Shown here one piece after another: positions 11,261 through 23,523 of a stretch of 64,000 nt of DNA. How positions within the stretch are numbered: the stretch's first letter is position 1; the number at the start of each line of letters is the position of its first letter. The DNA lies in NCBI GenBank assembly GCA_905221605.1, contig CAJNDS010002207.1, forward strand, positions 126,001 to 190,000, written 5' to 3'. The notes under the pieces are model-generated. The model was not told the origin of the DNA. It saw only the letters and a list, made by a program, of their open reading frames with translations, and did no database searches. The DNA is from Symbiodinium natans. Taxonomy: Eukaryota; Sar; Dinophyceae; Suessiales; Symbiodiniaceae. Made by a program: the position numbers and the translations under genes.

Positions 11261-13958
11261 ATGAAGCTGCCAGCCTTGTTGCTCGCTGCCCTGGGATTCG
11301 TCCAGCTGAGGGCTTCAGGACGGGGTCTCTGTTTTGTGTTGGTCCGCTTCTCTCTCCTTGTTCTACGCTGTACCATCGCTTTTATCGGGCATTATCCGGT
11401 CCTAGCTCGCCGCCGTACACCCGTTCTCTGTTGAAATGCTGCCTCCAGCATCTACGTTTGCAACATTTGCAAAGCTACAGAGGCACATCTGAAGTCAGAA
11501 ACGTCATATGGTCGAACGGTCGATGGAGTTTCTGCCTAACTTTGAACCTCGAAGCCCGCACCCAAACCCTTCTAACTTACCCACAAACCTTGCCCATCCT
11601 TGCTATGTTCATTCTTTGTGCAGAGAGTGCCCATGTGTCTGAAAAGGAGCCTCCAACCTCGCAGTGGTCCGTGTGTTCTCGACGGAGGAGGAGGTGCAGC
11701 TGCTCATGGACAGTGCTGCTATGTGGGAGTCCTCAATGCCATGCGCCAGCAAGTCCAACATGAGCATGATCGATCTCATCCTGGTCTTCAGCAAGGATCT
11801 GGCGGCCGACTCCATGGCCAAGGCAGCTGTGGATTTCTACGGGAATGCCTTCGACCAGAAGGTAGCCTGGACGACTTGCTTCTCCGGCGTCAAGAACATG
11901 TCGGCCATGCTGAACCCGGAGCAAGACGTGTACGACAACCGCGGCTACACCACCAACAAGCACTGGGTCTCTGGTCCCAACGCAGTCTTCTCGAAGATCA
12001 TGACGGCCATGCTTGAGGGTGAGTTCATGGACATGTACGACACCTTCTTCCTCATGGAGATGGACGCGGTTCCCATCAAGAGCGGCTGGCTCGACCAGTT
12101 CGAGACGGAGGCTCTCGAGATGCCGGGCGGCAACATGGCCGTCCGCGGGAGCCAGTACCTGGGCGACAAGTGGGACTTGTTCAAGTCGATGATGCCGACC
12201 TACTTGGTGGAGCACATCAACGGCAACGCCATGTACAATCTGAAGCACCCCTGGACCAAGGCTGTGTACGACGCGTTCCACAGCATGGGCGGTGGCAGCA
12301 TGATGGAAGAGATGGCCTTCGATGTGGCGTTTGCCATGATCACAATGGATGCCATGTCTGGAAACAGCAGCCAGTTTGCAGCTGCATGGACAGCCGCAGG
12401 TGGCGACATGATGACCTACAATTGGGATTCCATGCTGGTGGGCAACTACGCCAACACCCTCCTGAACACCAGCTTCGAATTCCCAACCTACATCCGCCAC
12501 GGTTCCAGCAAGAACCTCTTCGAGACTGTTGAGGATGACGAAGTGACCCTGGGAGTGGCAATGTTCGACTACCAGGGGCACTTGAAGTCGACCGTGCCCA
12601 CGCACCACCCCTTCAAGAAGATCCTGGCCCTGACCTACTACCCGCAGCCAGAGATGATGGAGACGATCGAGGGCCCGAACGGCAACATTAGCATGGAGAC
12701 TACGACGGCCAAGAGTGATGCGTACTACCACCTGTGCGAGACAGCCTCTCTTGTGAAAACGAAGTGGTTCGCCCTCACGGACAACTACCACATCATCAAG
12801 GCACCTGTGAGCGTTCTGATGGAGACGGACGACAAGCCCGTGCTGCCCTACGTCCTGAGGAACTCCAAGTACTGCGGTGAGCGTCCCAACTGCGAGGCTT
12901 CCATGGAGCAGGCAGAGACGCTGTTCAGCATCACGCTGAACTACCACCACGACAAGTACGAGGTGCTGTACAAGACCGAGGATGCCAAGAAGTTCTGTAC
13001 GGCTTGGGATCTCGCAACAGCATCTCAATCGTGGAGCGATTGCAGCCTGGCCTTTGGCCCTACCGGGGACGACTACATCGCCTGGAAGATCAGCGACCCA
13101 GAGTACAACATCACCAACGAGTTCACTCCGAAGGACAAGACACGCTACGGCTGGCGAGCATGGACCAGCCTGTGGAACCCGGCTCCAGTCGATTCCCGCG
13201 ACTGCAGCACAACCCTCTACGGCCCGAAGGAGTATCTGGAGACCCTCGGCAACATCTCCAAGTGCGCAGTTTCCTATGTGGAGGACGAGGCAGGCTGTGC
13301 TGGTGACACTACGTGCATGTGGAAGCCAATGTTCGAGTCGGGCGTTTGCATTCAGGACCCGAAGACGGGTGTTGTCACCTCAACAACGGTGGCGGGAGCT
13401 GTCTACAGCAGCATTGAAGTCTCTATGGAAATGACAGTGGAAGATCCGGCCACGATCACCGAGAACGCCACCGTGACCAATGCCATGATTGCAGGGTTTG
13501 CAGAGGTGATGGAAGTGGATGAAGAGGATGTCACGCTGGAGTTCGAGACGAACAGGCGCCTCAGTTCCCATGCAAGGAAGCTTCAGGTCACTCTGACGGC
13601 CATTTTCACTGTGACAATGCCCAGCATCGAAGCAGCCATCGAAAAGCAAGTGGCAATTGAGACAGTGTCTTTGGCGAAAACGACGGAAGCCATCAGCACT
13701 GCTGTCGCCAGCACTGGCTTCACGGGCACCGTGGAGGTCACCGGCAAGTCGACGGTTCGCGTCGCTGCACCGACGACCACGACCACGACAACGACGACCA
13801 CGACGACGACGTCGACGGCAGACAACATGACCGGTGACGATGGAGACGACGGCGACGATGGTGACGATGGTGACGATGGCGAGGAGCCGCCCAGCTCGGC
13901 AATTGCTGGCACCGCCTCTGCCGCTGTGCTAGGACTGTCCATGCTGTTCGCGGCCTAA
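11261..13958 (+). CDS. Secreted glycosyltransferase-like protein, array copy 4 (join 11261-11324, 11665-13958)
   Basis: The last unit of the array, structured as copies 2 and 3 with intron 11325-11664. Differences include QDPKTGV for QDPKAGV and the LSMLFAA tail shared with copy 1, a mosaic pattern that points to gene conversion. All domains and motifs are intact, so nothing marks it as a pseudogene. Its downstream flank keeps array homology until about 14640. Confidence 0.93.
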
Positions 13959-16900
13959 ACACCTGCGAAAAGAAGATTGCTAGACTGCCAAGAGTCCTCG
14001 CAGAACTTCCATGAGTGTCCTGTTCTGAGTGGGGTGTGCAACTTTTGCGAGAGGCTGGAAGGGCCACTAATTTGTGCAGACAGGCCCCTTTGGCAGTAAC
14101 TTTTTTCCTGACGGGGTGAACAGCCCCACGGCTGATTTTGCTGCAGCTTGATCCTGGTCTCAGTTGCATGGCCAGCAGCGAGCTGCAAAGCCCTGCGAAT
14201 ACGGGCGCAGCAAGAGGCGCGCTCGAACACCACGAAACACGCCAACGTGTCAAACACTTCAGCACGTCGTAGGCCAAGCCTCGGCGACGACTGCGATTCG
14301 CATTTTGGAGAGCGAAAAGAAGTTTGCAGTGCCTCTGCTGCCTCTGCTCCGGAGCTTAACAGACTTATCATGGCTTCTCTTTTGCCTGCCCTCGTAGCAA
14401 GCTGCCACGAGTAGGTTTCCGTGACTTTGGCCCCCCCTGCACGTCGTTTCGAGCTGAAAGTCGTGCACGCAGAAGCCGCCACATCAGGCGAAGGCCAATG
14501 CCACAGCCAGGAAGATCTAGTAAAGCTGAGCCGATCCTGCGTTTCCACCACGGTCTGCCTAGGCTGAGTTCATTGCCTTCAGCGCAAGGTCCTCGTCAAC
14601 GCTTCAGTACTCGATTCAGGACTGGCAGAGCATGCGGTGTCAGTCACCAAAATCGGATTGTTCATGTTAGGCTTCGGTGAATCTAGAGAGGCAACAGGCC
14701 TGTCAGCCAGAGCCTGGGTATAGGGCGTTGTGTCCGCAAGCTCAGAACCTTGGCAAATTTGTTGTTGAGAGAACGATAGTAGATAGGTCTTGCTGGAGTA
14801 GGAGCAGTAGGAGGAGGAGCCGCTTCCTGACGCCAAGTTACCCGAACCAAAGAGCGAGAAAGTCATACGAGCGCCGCTCGCAATGCAGGACTCAGGACTT
14901 CGACGCATACAAGTGAGCGGAATCGGCAAGAGTTGTAAGAGGCAACAAGAGGTGCGATCAAGGCGCGTTAGCCAGGAGCAGCCCTTGAAGCCCGAACCCC
15001 GTGACCTGCTGGTCGACCATGTGAGAGAGCCAACGGCGGGCGAGCAAAACGCCGGGACTTGTCAGGGGCCTTTGACAAGAAATTTGGCGCGAGAAGAGTT
15101 TGGTAGCTCTGCTCCGGTCCGAAAGTCCAAGCGGATGCCCAGCAAGAATGACGCCTGTGCTTTTAGGTTCAGATTCCTATCAGTATGTCATTCTTCATAT
15201 CATGTATATTTTTGGGAGCCGCCGAGGTCTGCATTGAGAAGGGCCTGGAGAATGGGCCGCCTCAGCGGTCACTTTTGGCCCGTTCGTGCGCCCCACCCAA
15301 GCTGATTATGCCATGCTCTTCTTCTGCACGGGCTTATATGGAATATAGGGTCAAGCTATGTCGACCTCCGAGCTCGAAACCCAGGAGTAGGCAAGTTAGG
15401 CAAGAACGTCTCCAAAAATCATTTCAAAGCCGAAGAAGGAAAAGATACCGAGAGCCAAAGAACATTTCCAAGCAACTGTCAACTTTGCCTCTGGCAACGT
15501 TGATTCTTTGAAAGCATGAAAACGTGCTAATCTGGCTTTGCATCGCATACACATCATAGCCCGCTTTGAAGCATCTTGCTCGTAGCTGTTCAGCAAACTT
15601 GTGCGGCGATCCACATCCTAGGACCTGTGAATGCCCTGAACCTACGAGAGACACTTTTCATGGACGGTAGAGATGGAGAAACCAACGCACCGGTGCGCGA
15701 AGTCAGAAGAGCAACCCTTCTTTGCACCACTTCTTTGATGGCTACTGTTGTGCGTAGGATGCCCCCGCGTAGTACATGAGCAGTCTTTCCAACGGATTCT
15801 GTGCAGGGCTGTTACAGTGACAGTAACTTACCGTGGTATCTGTTGCGATCAGGAAAATTCCCTAAAGCAACGGCTGGTTTTGCCCATATGGGCTTAGGAT
15901 GTAAGATTCGCAGAGACCGTGAATTGAACGGAACGGGCCCTCTTTGGAGATCTCCGTGTTTTCTGTTCTTGGCGGCAATTGGGTCGCCAGGGTTTATAAT
16001 AGTTATAGAGTTTGCAGTTTCACAGGAGCCCGCTTCCCTTTGTAGCCGTCTGGCTGAGTGTTTGTTGCGCTCGACCGCGCCAGAGGCCATGTGGGTTTGG
16101 AGCTCAGTGGCCAAGTGCCGCCGTATGCCTTTTTGAGGAAGCTACGGGTGTAGGGTTTGGGTGTGAGAAGGGGAGGTATCATATAAGGGCTGCTACGCAT
16201 AGAGCTTCATCATCCTCACCGTCACCGTCGCCATCACCGTCACTGTGGGTGCTGTCAAACTTTGCGCTCGTGAGGTGTGTGCTGCCTTGTTGGCCCGATG
16301 TTAACTGCCCTGTTCTTGTTGGACTTCGTTTGCATCTTGCGAGTACAAGCTGCAGCTTCTTTCTCCTTGGTACTTCCTGTATTCTTTTTGAGTGCTTGCT
16401 GCTGTGGTGGTATTTGTGGTGACCTGAGGATCTGCTGGGGCTGTGGGGCTGCCCTTTCCCTTCCTCAATTGAGGTCCCGTGCGTCAATTGCGTCGCCTCA
16501 GCAACGGTGAGGAACTGGTGGCGATGCATGGCCCTGCAAAGCACAGAAGCTCAGTTCCGAGTTGGCAACCCTCCGAGCATCCTGAGCTCCGGAGCTGTCA
16601 TGCTCACACTCTGCTCCAGATCCATTTGGTGCCTCATGACAGCTGTGCATCCTGATATATCTGGGCCGCAGTTACGGCAGCCTGCGGCGCCTTGCTGAGC
16701 AGCTCCTTGTAGTGCTCCTCCCCTTTGTGCCTCGTCCCTCACCACCTGCATCCTAGCCCGACTGTCCTGTGTCAGCCAACCGGATCGAATTCTGGGGCCC
16801 CCGAGCATGTTGGCGACAGCGGCTACATGAGTCAAGTACAAAAGTTGCCGCCCGATACTCTCGAACGCATGTAATGTGTTGCCCGGCACATCGCTCCGAA

Positions 16901-17963
16901 ATACAACCAAGTCCACTCGTAGATCAACCGCATCTAACCTCTCAAACCCTGAGCCCTCGAGGAAAATACTGTGGACCGACCGGGGTAGCGCAGACCGCGT
17001 GCATGTCTTTTGCTGAAACCTCCTGGTGCTTCAAGTTGGGTAGGTGGGCCAAGTGAGGCAAGTATCGCCGACAAAAGGAATGTGCTTGCGCAGAGAGGTC
17101 TTTCGGAGGTACCTGGTCCCGCATATTCGTCTACCGTGGCGAGGCTCAGTCGATACGCCAGCGAAGCGAGGGACCGGACACATATATATCTCTAACGAAG
17201 GGTTCTCGTTTCAAGAGCTAGCCAGGGGGGTTGACCAGAAATCGTTGCCTCTGTCAGCCTGCAAGCAAGCATCCAAAAGCCTTGGCCGTGCCGCGCCTGC
17301 CGTTGCGGAAGCCTGCACTTGGGCACCGTTTTGGCGTTGCTTCACAGGGATTGTGCATGTCGGGCCGTGATCATCGTGAGTATCTCCAATTTGCTTTCCG
17401 TTGCATTGGGGCTGTGACCGAGCATGAGCGTTGTGCGATGACAAGCCATGCTATCAGCGTCCCCACTGAAGATTGTTTAATGCTGGCTGGAAATGGTCTG
17501 ACGGTCTTCATCTGGCCATACAAAGGGACCAAAACTCGTACCCCTAAGGCCCTATAAGCTTGTAGCCGCGAAATGTCTGAAGGATTTGTTAAAGGGTCAG
17601 CAAACCTAGGGGCGAGAAAGTACAGTGTTACTGTAGCCATCTTCACCTGCGCGAAGTCGCCAAGGGCGTTGTCACTTGCCCCAATTCTCCCCAATTTCTA
17701 TCCGATCCACATCCTGCTTGAGGCGCCTTCTGTGGCTGTCCATGCCATCCTTGCGCTTTGTGTCCTAGAGGCCTCGAAGACTTGAAACTTGGAGTTGGGT
17801 ATAGTTGGGTTACAAAATTGAGGGCGAGCCGGGTTAAACTGCTTAGATGTTGGGGTCCTTGGTGCTCCAGTTTGGGCTGACTTACATCTGGCCCAAAGCA
17901 CCGAACTAATTCAGGATAAAGGGTATCCCTTCACCAGCTCCCGTCACCCTTTGCAGTTTCATC

Positions 17964-17966
<3 letters not shown>

Positions 17967-18005
<39 letters not shown>
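17967..18005. repeat. (GA)n microsatellite
   Basis: About 19 uninterrupted GA dinucleotides. The opposite-strand Leu/Ser ORF across it is an artefact. Confidence 0.95.
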
Positions 18006-18006
<1 letters not shown>

Positions 18007-19039
18007 AGGCAGAGGCGATACTCGGCGGCTGCCCAACTTGGCCGAGGACCCCATATCTGGAGCAGGCATCTTGGCAGATCTTGGGGCATAGCAGTCTGAT
18101 GAGTGCTTTTAGTGCGTGAATTCGTGCTCGGGCTAGTCAGCACCCCATCCCATGTCGAGGACCCTGAACTTCTCCCCAAGTTTTGGCCGCGCTCGGCGAG
18201 GCTTCTCCCTTTGGTTGGCCGCTGTCGCCTAACAACTGGACTTTCGCAGAGCAGAGGGATTGGCCAGACAGGCGGGGTACCCGCGCGGGCTCTCTTGGGT
18301 TCTGGGAGAATGTCTGCTCGGGTCTGGGGCCCTGAGCCCTGAAACAAGATGGTCTAGGCGGGATTTTTTTGGATCTTGCACACGGGTCGTAGGGATCAGG
18401 CTGACAGCGGGGCTGTTGCCAAACAAACCCTTTACGCCCTAAACAATGTGATGACGTGAGATAGTGAGCATGCGGTACAGCTTGCCCAGTGTTGCAGGCT
18501 CAGGAGGCTAGATTGTGGTGTGAGACTGCTGAGCAGGAAGCAACAGAACCTATCACGGCCAAATAGTCGATTGCTTTTGGCTGCAGAGGGGGTGGTGAAG
18601 CCCTAAAAAATGTGTAGACAAAAGCCCTAAACAGCCCCTAAACCTAAACTCATCCGATGTCTTGCCTCGTGCAAGTGTGAGTCGAAACTCCCAGACTTCG
18701 AGACTGTGCCAGGTTTCTGTCCTGTGCGGGCGAACGCCAGTCTCCGGTAAACGTGCTCACAGCCGGGCCGTGTGTCCGAAGCGATGGCCAGGGCCAGGAC
18801 CTGGGGCGAAGCCGGGATTCGGGATCTTGTGGCTTACAGGCATCACTTTCAGGTGGTCCCCTTCTCGGGCCTGGTCAAGGGCTGTGCGTGGACAGGCCGC
18901 GTAGCTTGCCGGTGTTTGTTAAAAGTCCGGGCCGCGTTCGCTTGCCTCGCCTCGTGCTGCTTGAGCTTTCGCCCCCCCGGGCGCTGGAATTCTATGCTTA
19001 TGCTACTGGATATGGGAGACTGGCAAGTAGTCAGACCAG

Positions 19040-19230
19040 CCAAATGTGCGCGCGCGCATGGGAGGGTGCGGGTGTGTGGGCTGTGGGTCTGGGGGGCGTG
19101 GGGGTGTGGGTGTGCGGGTGTGTCTGAGAGAGTGTGAGGGGAGAGTGTGAGTGATCGTGTGAGAGTGAGAGTGTGAGTGTGAGAGTGTGCCCCACCACCC
19201 CCACTTCCCCTCTTCTCCCCCCTTCCACCC
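19040..19230. repeat. GT/GA-rich low-complexity tract followed by C-rich tract
   Basis: GTGTGGG-type repeats grade into GTGAGAGT repeats and then a C-rich stretch on the same strand. No coding signal. Confidence 0.9.
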
Positions 19231-20159
19231 CCGCCCTACACTAAAACCCTGCATCTCCCCCCCATCCAGGATTTAGGGTTTGGGCTCCGAATGGTGTGTA
19301 GGCTCTTCTTGAATTTCATGGATGACTCCGAAGCCTGATTCTCTGATTCTCAAACTCTTGCACTAATCCCAAGCCCTGAAGTAAATCGCCAAAACAGGCC
19401 TCAAGAGGCCCCCGCTTATTGGGATTGAATTGGCTTCAAAGGCACAGATGTTTTTTAACGCTCAGCCGTTGGGCTTAAAGTACCAAAGAAAAGGGCGGAG
19501 CCATGGGTCTGGGGGAGGGGACAGTAACCTGAATCTTTGGAAGCACTGGTATCATGGGCAGGAAGCAGAGAAACCTGTGCCGCAACAACAGGATGGCCTG
19601 CTGGAGGGAAGGGCGATGTACACAGTGGCCGGTGGCACCCCCCAGGCCTCAGACGCAGGGCTTTGGCGCTTGGGAATGTGGAGTTTGCGGGGCAGCTTTG
19701 GGTCTGCCTCTGACAGTGGTCTCACGTCGGGCTTTAGCTGTGTGGGGGTATTGTGGGGGTATTGTGGGGGTTGCCCCCCCTGCCGAGGAAATTGCATAAA
19801 AAGATAGGTTCTCTGCCTCCAAGATGTACATTGAGCCGCATTCACAAGATCCGATGGTGGCTCAACCTGACTAAACTCTATTTTTTAGTGTCTTCTGACA
19901 TGCCTGGCACTGTCGAATTCTCTCACAATCTTAAGAATACCTTTCATTACATGATTGCCATTATTGCTTACTCACGTTAACTTTGAGTTTAACGTTTGGG
20001 CTGTTTATATGCCTTCCGACTGCACATCCTCTTCAGCATCCATTTCTGATGTAGGCCTCGGAAGGCCGTGGGAGATCTCCGCTCTCCCTTGGAAGCACCT
20101 ACTGGTAGTAAGCCTCGCATCGCTTCTGCTGGAACTCTCACCCCTTCAGCTGCGTGCAG

Positions 20160-20237
20160 GTCAAGGTGAGCCCTTACATGCGTTCCGTGATGCTGGATGC
20201 AGACTTTGGCTCCATCATGCTGGAGGACCGGCCCTAA
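20160..20237 (+). CDS. Candidate exon, unknown protein
   Basis: After a good acceptor (GCGTGCAG at 20159) a phase-0 block ending in TAA reads VKVSPYMRSVMLDADFGSIM with G/C-ending codons. It looks coding, but no partner exon or family is recognised. It could be a 3' exon of an upstream gene. Confidence 0.33.
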   Translation, partial: VKVSPYMRSVMLDADFGSIMLEDRP

Positions 20238-20637
20238 AAAGCCCTATATTGAGGTGGCTTGTGCCGGTAGATGCCAGAAATTGCTGGTGAGCTCAACACA
20301 ATAGACACCCACCGCTCCCGCGGTGGAATCTGTCGTCGCCGTGTGGCACCTGGCGATACCTGCTGAATCCCACCGGACTGCAGCACTCGAGCACAAAATG
20401 CAAACACTTGTGGAGGGGCACAGGCGTGTCAGCACGACACTTGGAGCAAATCGTAAACACTTGAGCGTAGCAAGCTTCCCTACGCTGCCCTGGTTGCGCC
20501 GCTGCGCATCATGAACGGTTGGAGTAGGCTCGCGAGGCGGCATTGGAAGTGAAATGTTCGAGAGTTGAGGTAGATGTGTCACCCCCCCCGCACCTGGGTG
20601 TGAGTCTTCTCAGCCATGGACCTACTCAGATCTTCGC

Positions 20638-20823
20638 ATGGCGGGCACATTGTGGCAGCTCATTCTCCGAAAGCTGCAGTCGGGCCAGTCGGACCAGTCG
20701 GGCACCGATGCTCCCTCACAGTCCCTAGACCCCTTCTTCTCGGATCAACGTTTGCACGTCATGGCCCGTCATGGTGTCAGCTGGCTCGCAAGGGGCTTGA
20801 AGCTCGCAAGAAGTGCTGCATGA
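20638..20823 (+). CDS. Candidate small ORF or 5' exon, unknown protein
   Basis: A 61-codon open frame from ATG to TGA beginning MAGTLWQLILRKLQS, with strong G/C third-position bias. No known domain. It may be a first exon or chance bias; the overlapping frames are less convincing. Confidence 0.3.
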   Translation: MAGTLWQLILRKLQSGQSDQSGTDAPSQSLDPFFSDQRLHVMARHGVSWLARGLKLARSAA

Positions 20824-21049
20824 TTGAATAGTTTAGAACGGCGCATGATTCCACATCATCGCTTAGAAGGACGAGACTGGTGTGGATGTTGAGTACACGG
20901 CGCATCAGGCTCCGGAAGTTCGTGCATGAGATTCTTTGAGCACACGTCCAGTCATGTCCATTCGCTCCAGGCCGCGAGCCACGCCATGCGTTGATGCAAT
21001 TCAGGAATTGAGGGAGGAGGCAAGTGCAAGTTGCTGGCGTCATTGACAG

Positions 21050-21199
21050 ATCCACCTCTCGGCGGACAGCTGGCACACCTTGAACGGTGCGTCCGCGGCA
21101 GCAGCAAGCTTAGTCAATGCGAGGGCTGAGGAGCTGTGTAGCGGGAAGACTCAGCAAGACCATGTCACACATGCACATAGTTTGTCCAGCAATAGAGAG
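21050..21199 (+). CDS. Candidate exon, unknown protein
   Basis: An acceptor at CATTGACAG|ATC opens a coding-like block (IHLSADSWHTLNGASAAAAS and onward) that can end at a GTGTTT donor-like site. Codon bias supports coding. Probably linked to 21297-21395. Confidence 0.38.
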
Positions 21200-21296
21200 G
21201 GTGTTTGAGGTGGTGTGCTTTGAAGGGTTCTCGCGATGCCAGAACCCACTCAGGGACCCTCGTGGATCCTCACCGATCCTCACAGCCTCAGGGCAG

Positions 21297-21395
21297 CTGT
21301 GTGCCATTGACCCTGCCTTTAAGGCAGAGCTCCAGATCCTTCACAAGCCCAAGGCTGCCAGCGACATGACCAAGGGCGGTGTGGCCCGGGCCTGA
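21297..21395 (+). CDS. Candidate 3' exon, unknown protein
   Basis: Begins after GGGCAG and ends in TGA. It reads LCAIDPAFKAELQILHKPKA and onward with clear dinoflagellate-style codon use. No family recognised. Confidence 0.42.
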   Translation: MCAIDPAFKAELQILHKPKAASDMTKGGVARA

Positions 21396-21811
21396 GCTCC
21401 GGTTCAGGGGATGGTGGGCCTCACAGGGGGATTCCAACGACAAGCACGGACCCGATGCTCAAGTTCCAACCTTTTCCGCTTCGCTGGCTTTCCCAGATTG
21501 GGCACCCTGTTGTCGTTCAAGGTGCAAGAAGCTGTGAGTCTGGGCAGGTTGACACACATAAGCACCGCGCACGAAACCTTGATTGTGTTCCCAGCACGCG
21601 GGAAGGAAGCACTTACTGAATTCAAACAGCAACATGTCCCAAAAAAAGAATTGCCCGCAGTTTTCTTCGGGAGGGTCAGGGCTTGAGGTTAATCGGAGGC
21701 CTTGGACGCCAAAGAGGCTCAGGTGGTTTTGGGGAAGGGCATGTGGAGTTTCGTCGAAGAAATGCATTCGCATGAGACAAGTCAAGGCCGATCAAGGCCG
21801 GTAATCCACAG

Positions 21812-21927
21812 AGGGAGAGCGCCAAACTGAGATTGTGAGCGTGATGTTCGAGCATGACGATGACGCGGACAGCGCACTGTTCGAGCACTTGGGAATGCCG
21901 AAGGCCTCAGGGTTCGTACTGCACTAG
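21812..21927 (+). CDS. Candidate exon, unknown protein
   Basis: Follows an ATCCACAG acceptor and encodes an acidic block (EIVSVMFEHDDDADSALFEH). The frame closes with TAG at 21925, or the exon ends earlier at a TCAGG|GTTCGT donor. Possibly the first recognisable exon of the large gene downstream. Confidence 0.42.
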
Positions 21928-22265
21928 TTGGGGCTCAAGGGAGACCAGACAGTCGACCAACCAAAAGCAAGTCTTGCCATTTTTGAATGGGAGCCCGGAC
22001 CCGAGTTCCGACACCACGTGATTCCACAAACCTCAAGTGGCAGGTTTGGCAGACCTCACTCACATTTCAACCCATAGTCTATCCCTTACGAAATATGTCA
22101 GCACCTTGCGTAGAACGAGGTTCTAAAAAACTACTGCTAGATTCAGACCTGGTTGAACACGCCCCACAAAATGCCTTTCACGGGTTCCGAAGCACCGGAA
22201 AGCTGCCCCGTCCCGCCGCTCGTCTGCAGTTACTTAAGCTTTGGCATCACCTGCCCTCGTGGCAG

Positions 22266-22355
22266 GTTGGTCCTGAGATGGAAGCGCAGAGTTCATGGCA
22301 ACTGCCTCACTTCGTGGATCTGATGGACACACTCCAGGACTCCTCTGAAAATCAA
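22266..22355 (+). CDS. Exon of large gene (upstream module)
   Basis: Thirty codons, phase 0 to 0, between GTGGCAG and a GTGCGT donor. It contains SWQLPHFVDLMDTLQDSSEN. It joins in phase to 22459. Confidence 0.6.
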
Positions 22356-22458
22356 GTGCGTGTCCCTACCTTGGCCGTTCCAGACCCGAGTTGTTTACAC
22401 GCACGCTCGCACGCTCGCACCCACGCACGCACCCACCTTCCCAAGCACGCGCAAAAAG

Positions 22459-22602
22459 CTGACCCTGAAGGATGCACTGACTGGCGCGACCTACCAGTAC
22501 GAAGGGTCTGTTCCCGTCCCTGCCTCGTGGTGGCTTGGGGTGTTTCTTCGCGTCTTTTGCAATCTTGTGCCAAGCGGCGGCGCCTTGAGAGTTGCCTTTC
22601 AG
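22459..22602 (+). CDS. Exon of large gene (LTLKDA...VPVPASW module)
   Basis: Forty-eight codons, phase 0 to 0, acceptor AAAAAG and donor TTTCAG|GTCGGC. It reads LTLKDALTGATYQYEGSVPV, then a hydrophobic WWLGVFLRVF stretch and PSGGALRVAFQ. From memory, a similar module occurs upstream of the carbonic-anhydrase-like domain in related dinoflagellate proteins. Function unknown. Confidence 0.62.
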
Positions 22603-22861
22603 GTCGGCTTCAAAAAGTATCTGTCTGCACACTGCCTCTTAAAGAAAAGGTTGTTCGCATTCTGGTTAGTGCTTGGACGGGCAGAGTGTTCCGGTTGCGC
22701 AGCGCATCTGGCTGCCGGCTGCATTGGACGTGGTAGCAGGGCTTTGGTTCCCCTACCAGCCCACCCTCATGCACCGTCTCCTGTGAAGCCAACCTTGCAT
22801 GAGGAACCTTTTTGCCGCGCACAGCGGCAGCATGCGTGTCCGGCATGCCCGATCTTACTAG

Positions 22862-22951
22862 GGATGGGACTGCAGCGATGTCGTGTACATCGTGCCGAAA
22901 TGTCTTGCAATTCCTCGAAACGCACATCTTGAAAACATCGGAAACCATTGA
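22862..22951 (+). CDS. Candidate exon
   Basis: Begins after the strong acceptor GATCTTACTAG and reads GWDCSDVVYIVPKCLAIPRN, closing with TGA. Coding-like, but its place relative to the large gene is unclear. Confidence 0.4.
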   Translation, partial: GWDCSDVVYIVPKCLAIPRNAHLENIGNH

Positions 22952-23159
22952 CCCTGAAGCCCTAAGGCCCACCCCACCAGAAGCGGGACCCAAGCACCAG
23001 AGCCTTTTTCCTCGAATTGATATAAGGTGCCACCCTGCACAGAGAGCATCAAGTACCTGGTGCTTGGCAAGGCTCCACAGGGCCAGTAGCCTCTTCGGTC
23101 TTCGGGGGTGGGAGGAACCAAGGCCATGATGAGAGAGAGAGAGAGGAGAGAGGGAACGC

Positions 23160-23288
23160 AGGAAGAAGAAGAAGAAGAAGAAGAAGAAGAAGAAGAAGAA
23201 GAAGAAGAAGAAGAAGAAGAAGAAGAAGAAGAAGAAGAAGAAGAAGAAGAAGAAGAAGAAGAAGAAGAAGAAGAAGAAGAAGAAGAAG
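23160..23288. repeat. (GAA)n trinucleotide tract, about 43 units
   Basis: A perfect GAA/AGA run. It creates poly-Glu, poly-Ser or poly-Leu ORFs in different frames that should not be annotated as proteins. It is flanked by (GA)n runs. Confidence 0.97.
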
Positions 23289-23342
23289 CGAGCGGGAGGC
23301 AGACAGAGAGAGAGAGAACAAGAAATACAGAATGAAATGAAC

Positions 23343-23408
23343 GAGAGAGAGAGAGAGAGAGCGTAGGGCGTAGGGTATGCTGGAAAGAAGGGAGGGAAGG
23401 AGGGAGGC

Positions 23409-23434
<26 letters not shown>
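23343..23434. repeat. (GA)n microsatellites
   Basis: Two GA-dinucleotide runs (about 23343-23362 and 23410-23434) separated by GGGCGTAGGGTATG-like and GGGAAGGA sequence. Confidence 0.93.
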
Positions 23435-23439
<5 letters not shown>

Positions 23440-23523
23440 GGGACTTTTCGACTCAACATGCCTGCAACCGCGTAGCTCATTAAGCCTCGTAGCTGCCTTG
23501 TGCTGGGAGTTTTGTCCGACACC

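Larger units (their letters stand above)
1..14640 (+). repeat. Four-copy tandem gene array, unit about 3.9 kb
   Basis: Four head-to-tail copies of one transcription unit. CDS ends at 2154, 6102, 10045 and 13958 give periods of 3948, 3943 and 3913 bases. Coding parts and spacers are both nearly identical, so the whole unit was duplicated and is kept similar by recombination or gene conversion. Copies 2 and 3 are closest to each other. Copies 1 and 4 share the C-terminal variant LSMLFAA, where copies 2 and 3 have LAMLFAA. Similarity continues past copy 4 to about 14640 and then stops abruptly, which marks the right edge of the array. The left edge lies outside the window. Tandem arrays of this kind are typical of dinoflagellate nuclear genomes. 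Confidence 0.97.
14641..20159. other. Gene-poor spacer after the array
   Basis: No confident gene. Simple repeats and scattered short motifs (CCCTAAA near 18436 and 18601-18650; CCTGAA-type words) dominate. Weak exon-like stretches exist near 17265-17373 (followed by a GTGAGTATC donor-like site) and 18784-18850, but neither can be linked to a gene. Confidence 0.6.

Noticed and set aside
18601-18650. Telomere-like CCCTAAA words
   Set aside because: Isolated, degenerate copies without a tandem array; not a telomere.
23108-23335. Poly-Glu, poly-Ser and poly-Leu ORFs
   Set aside because: They are created only by the (GAA)n and (GA)n microsatellites.
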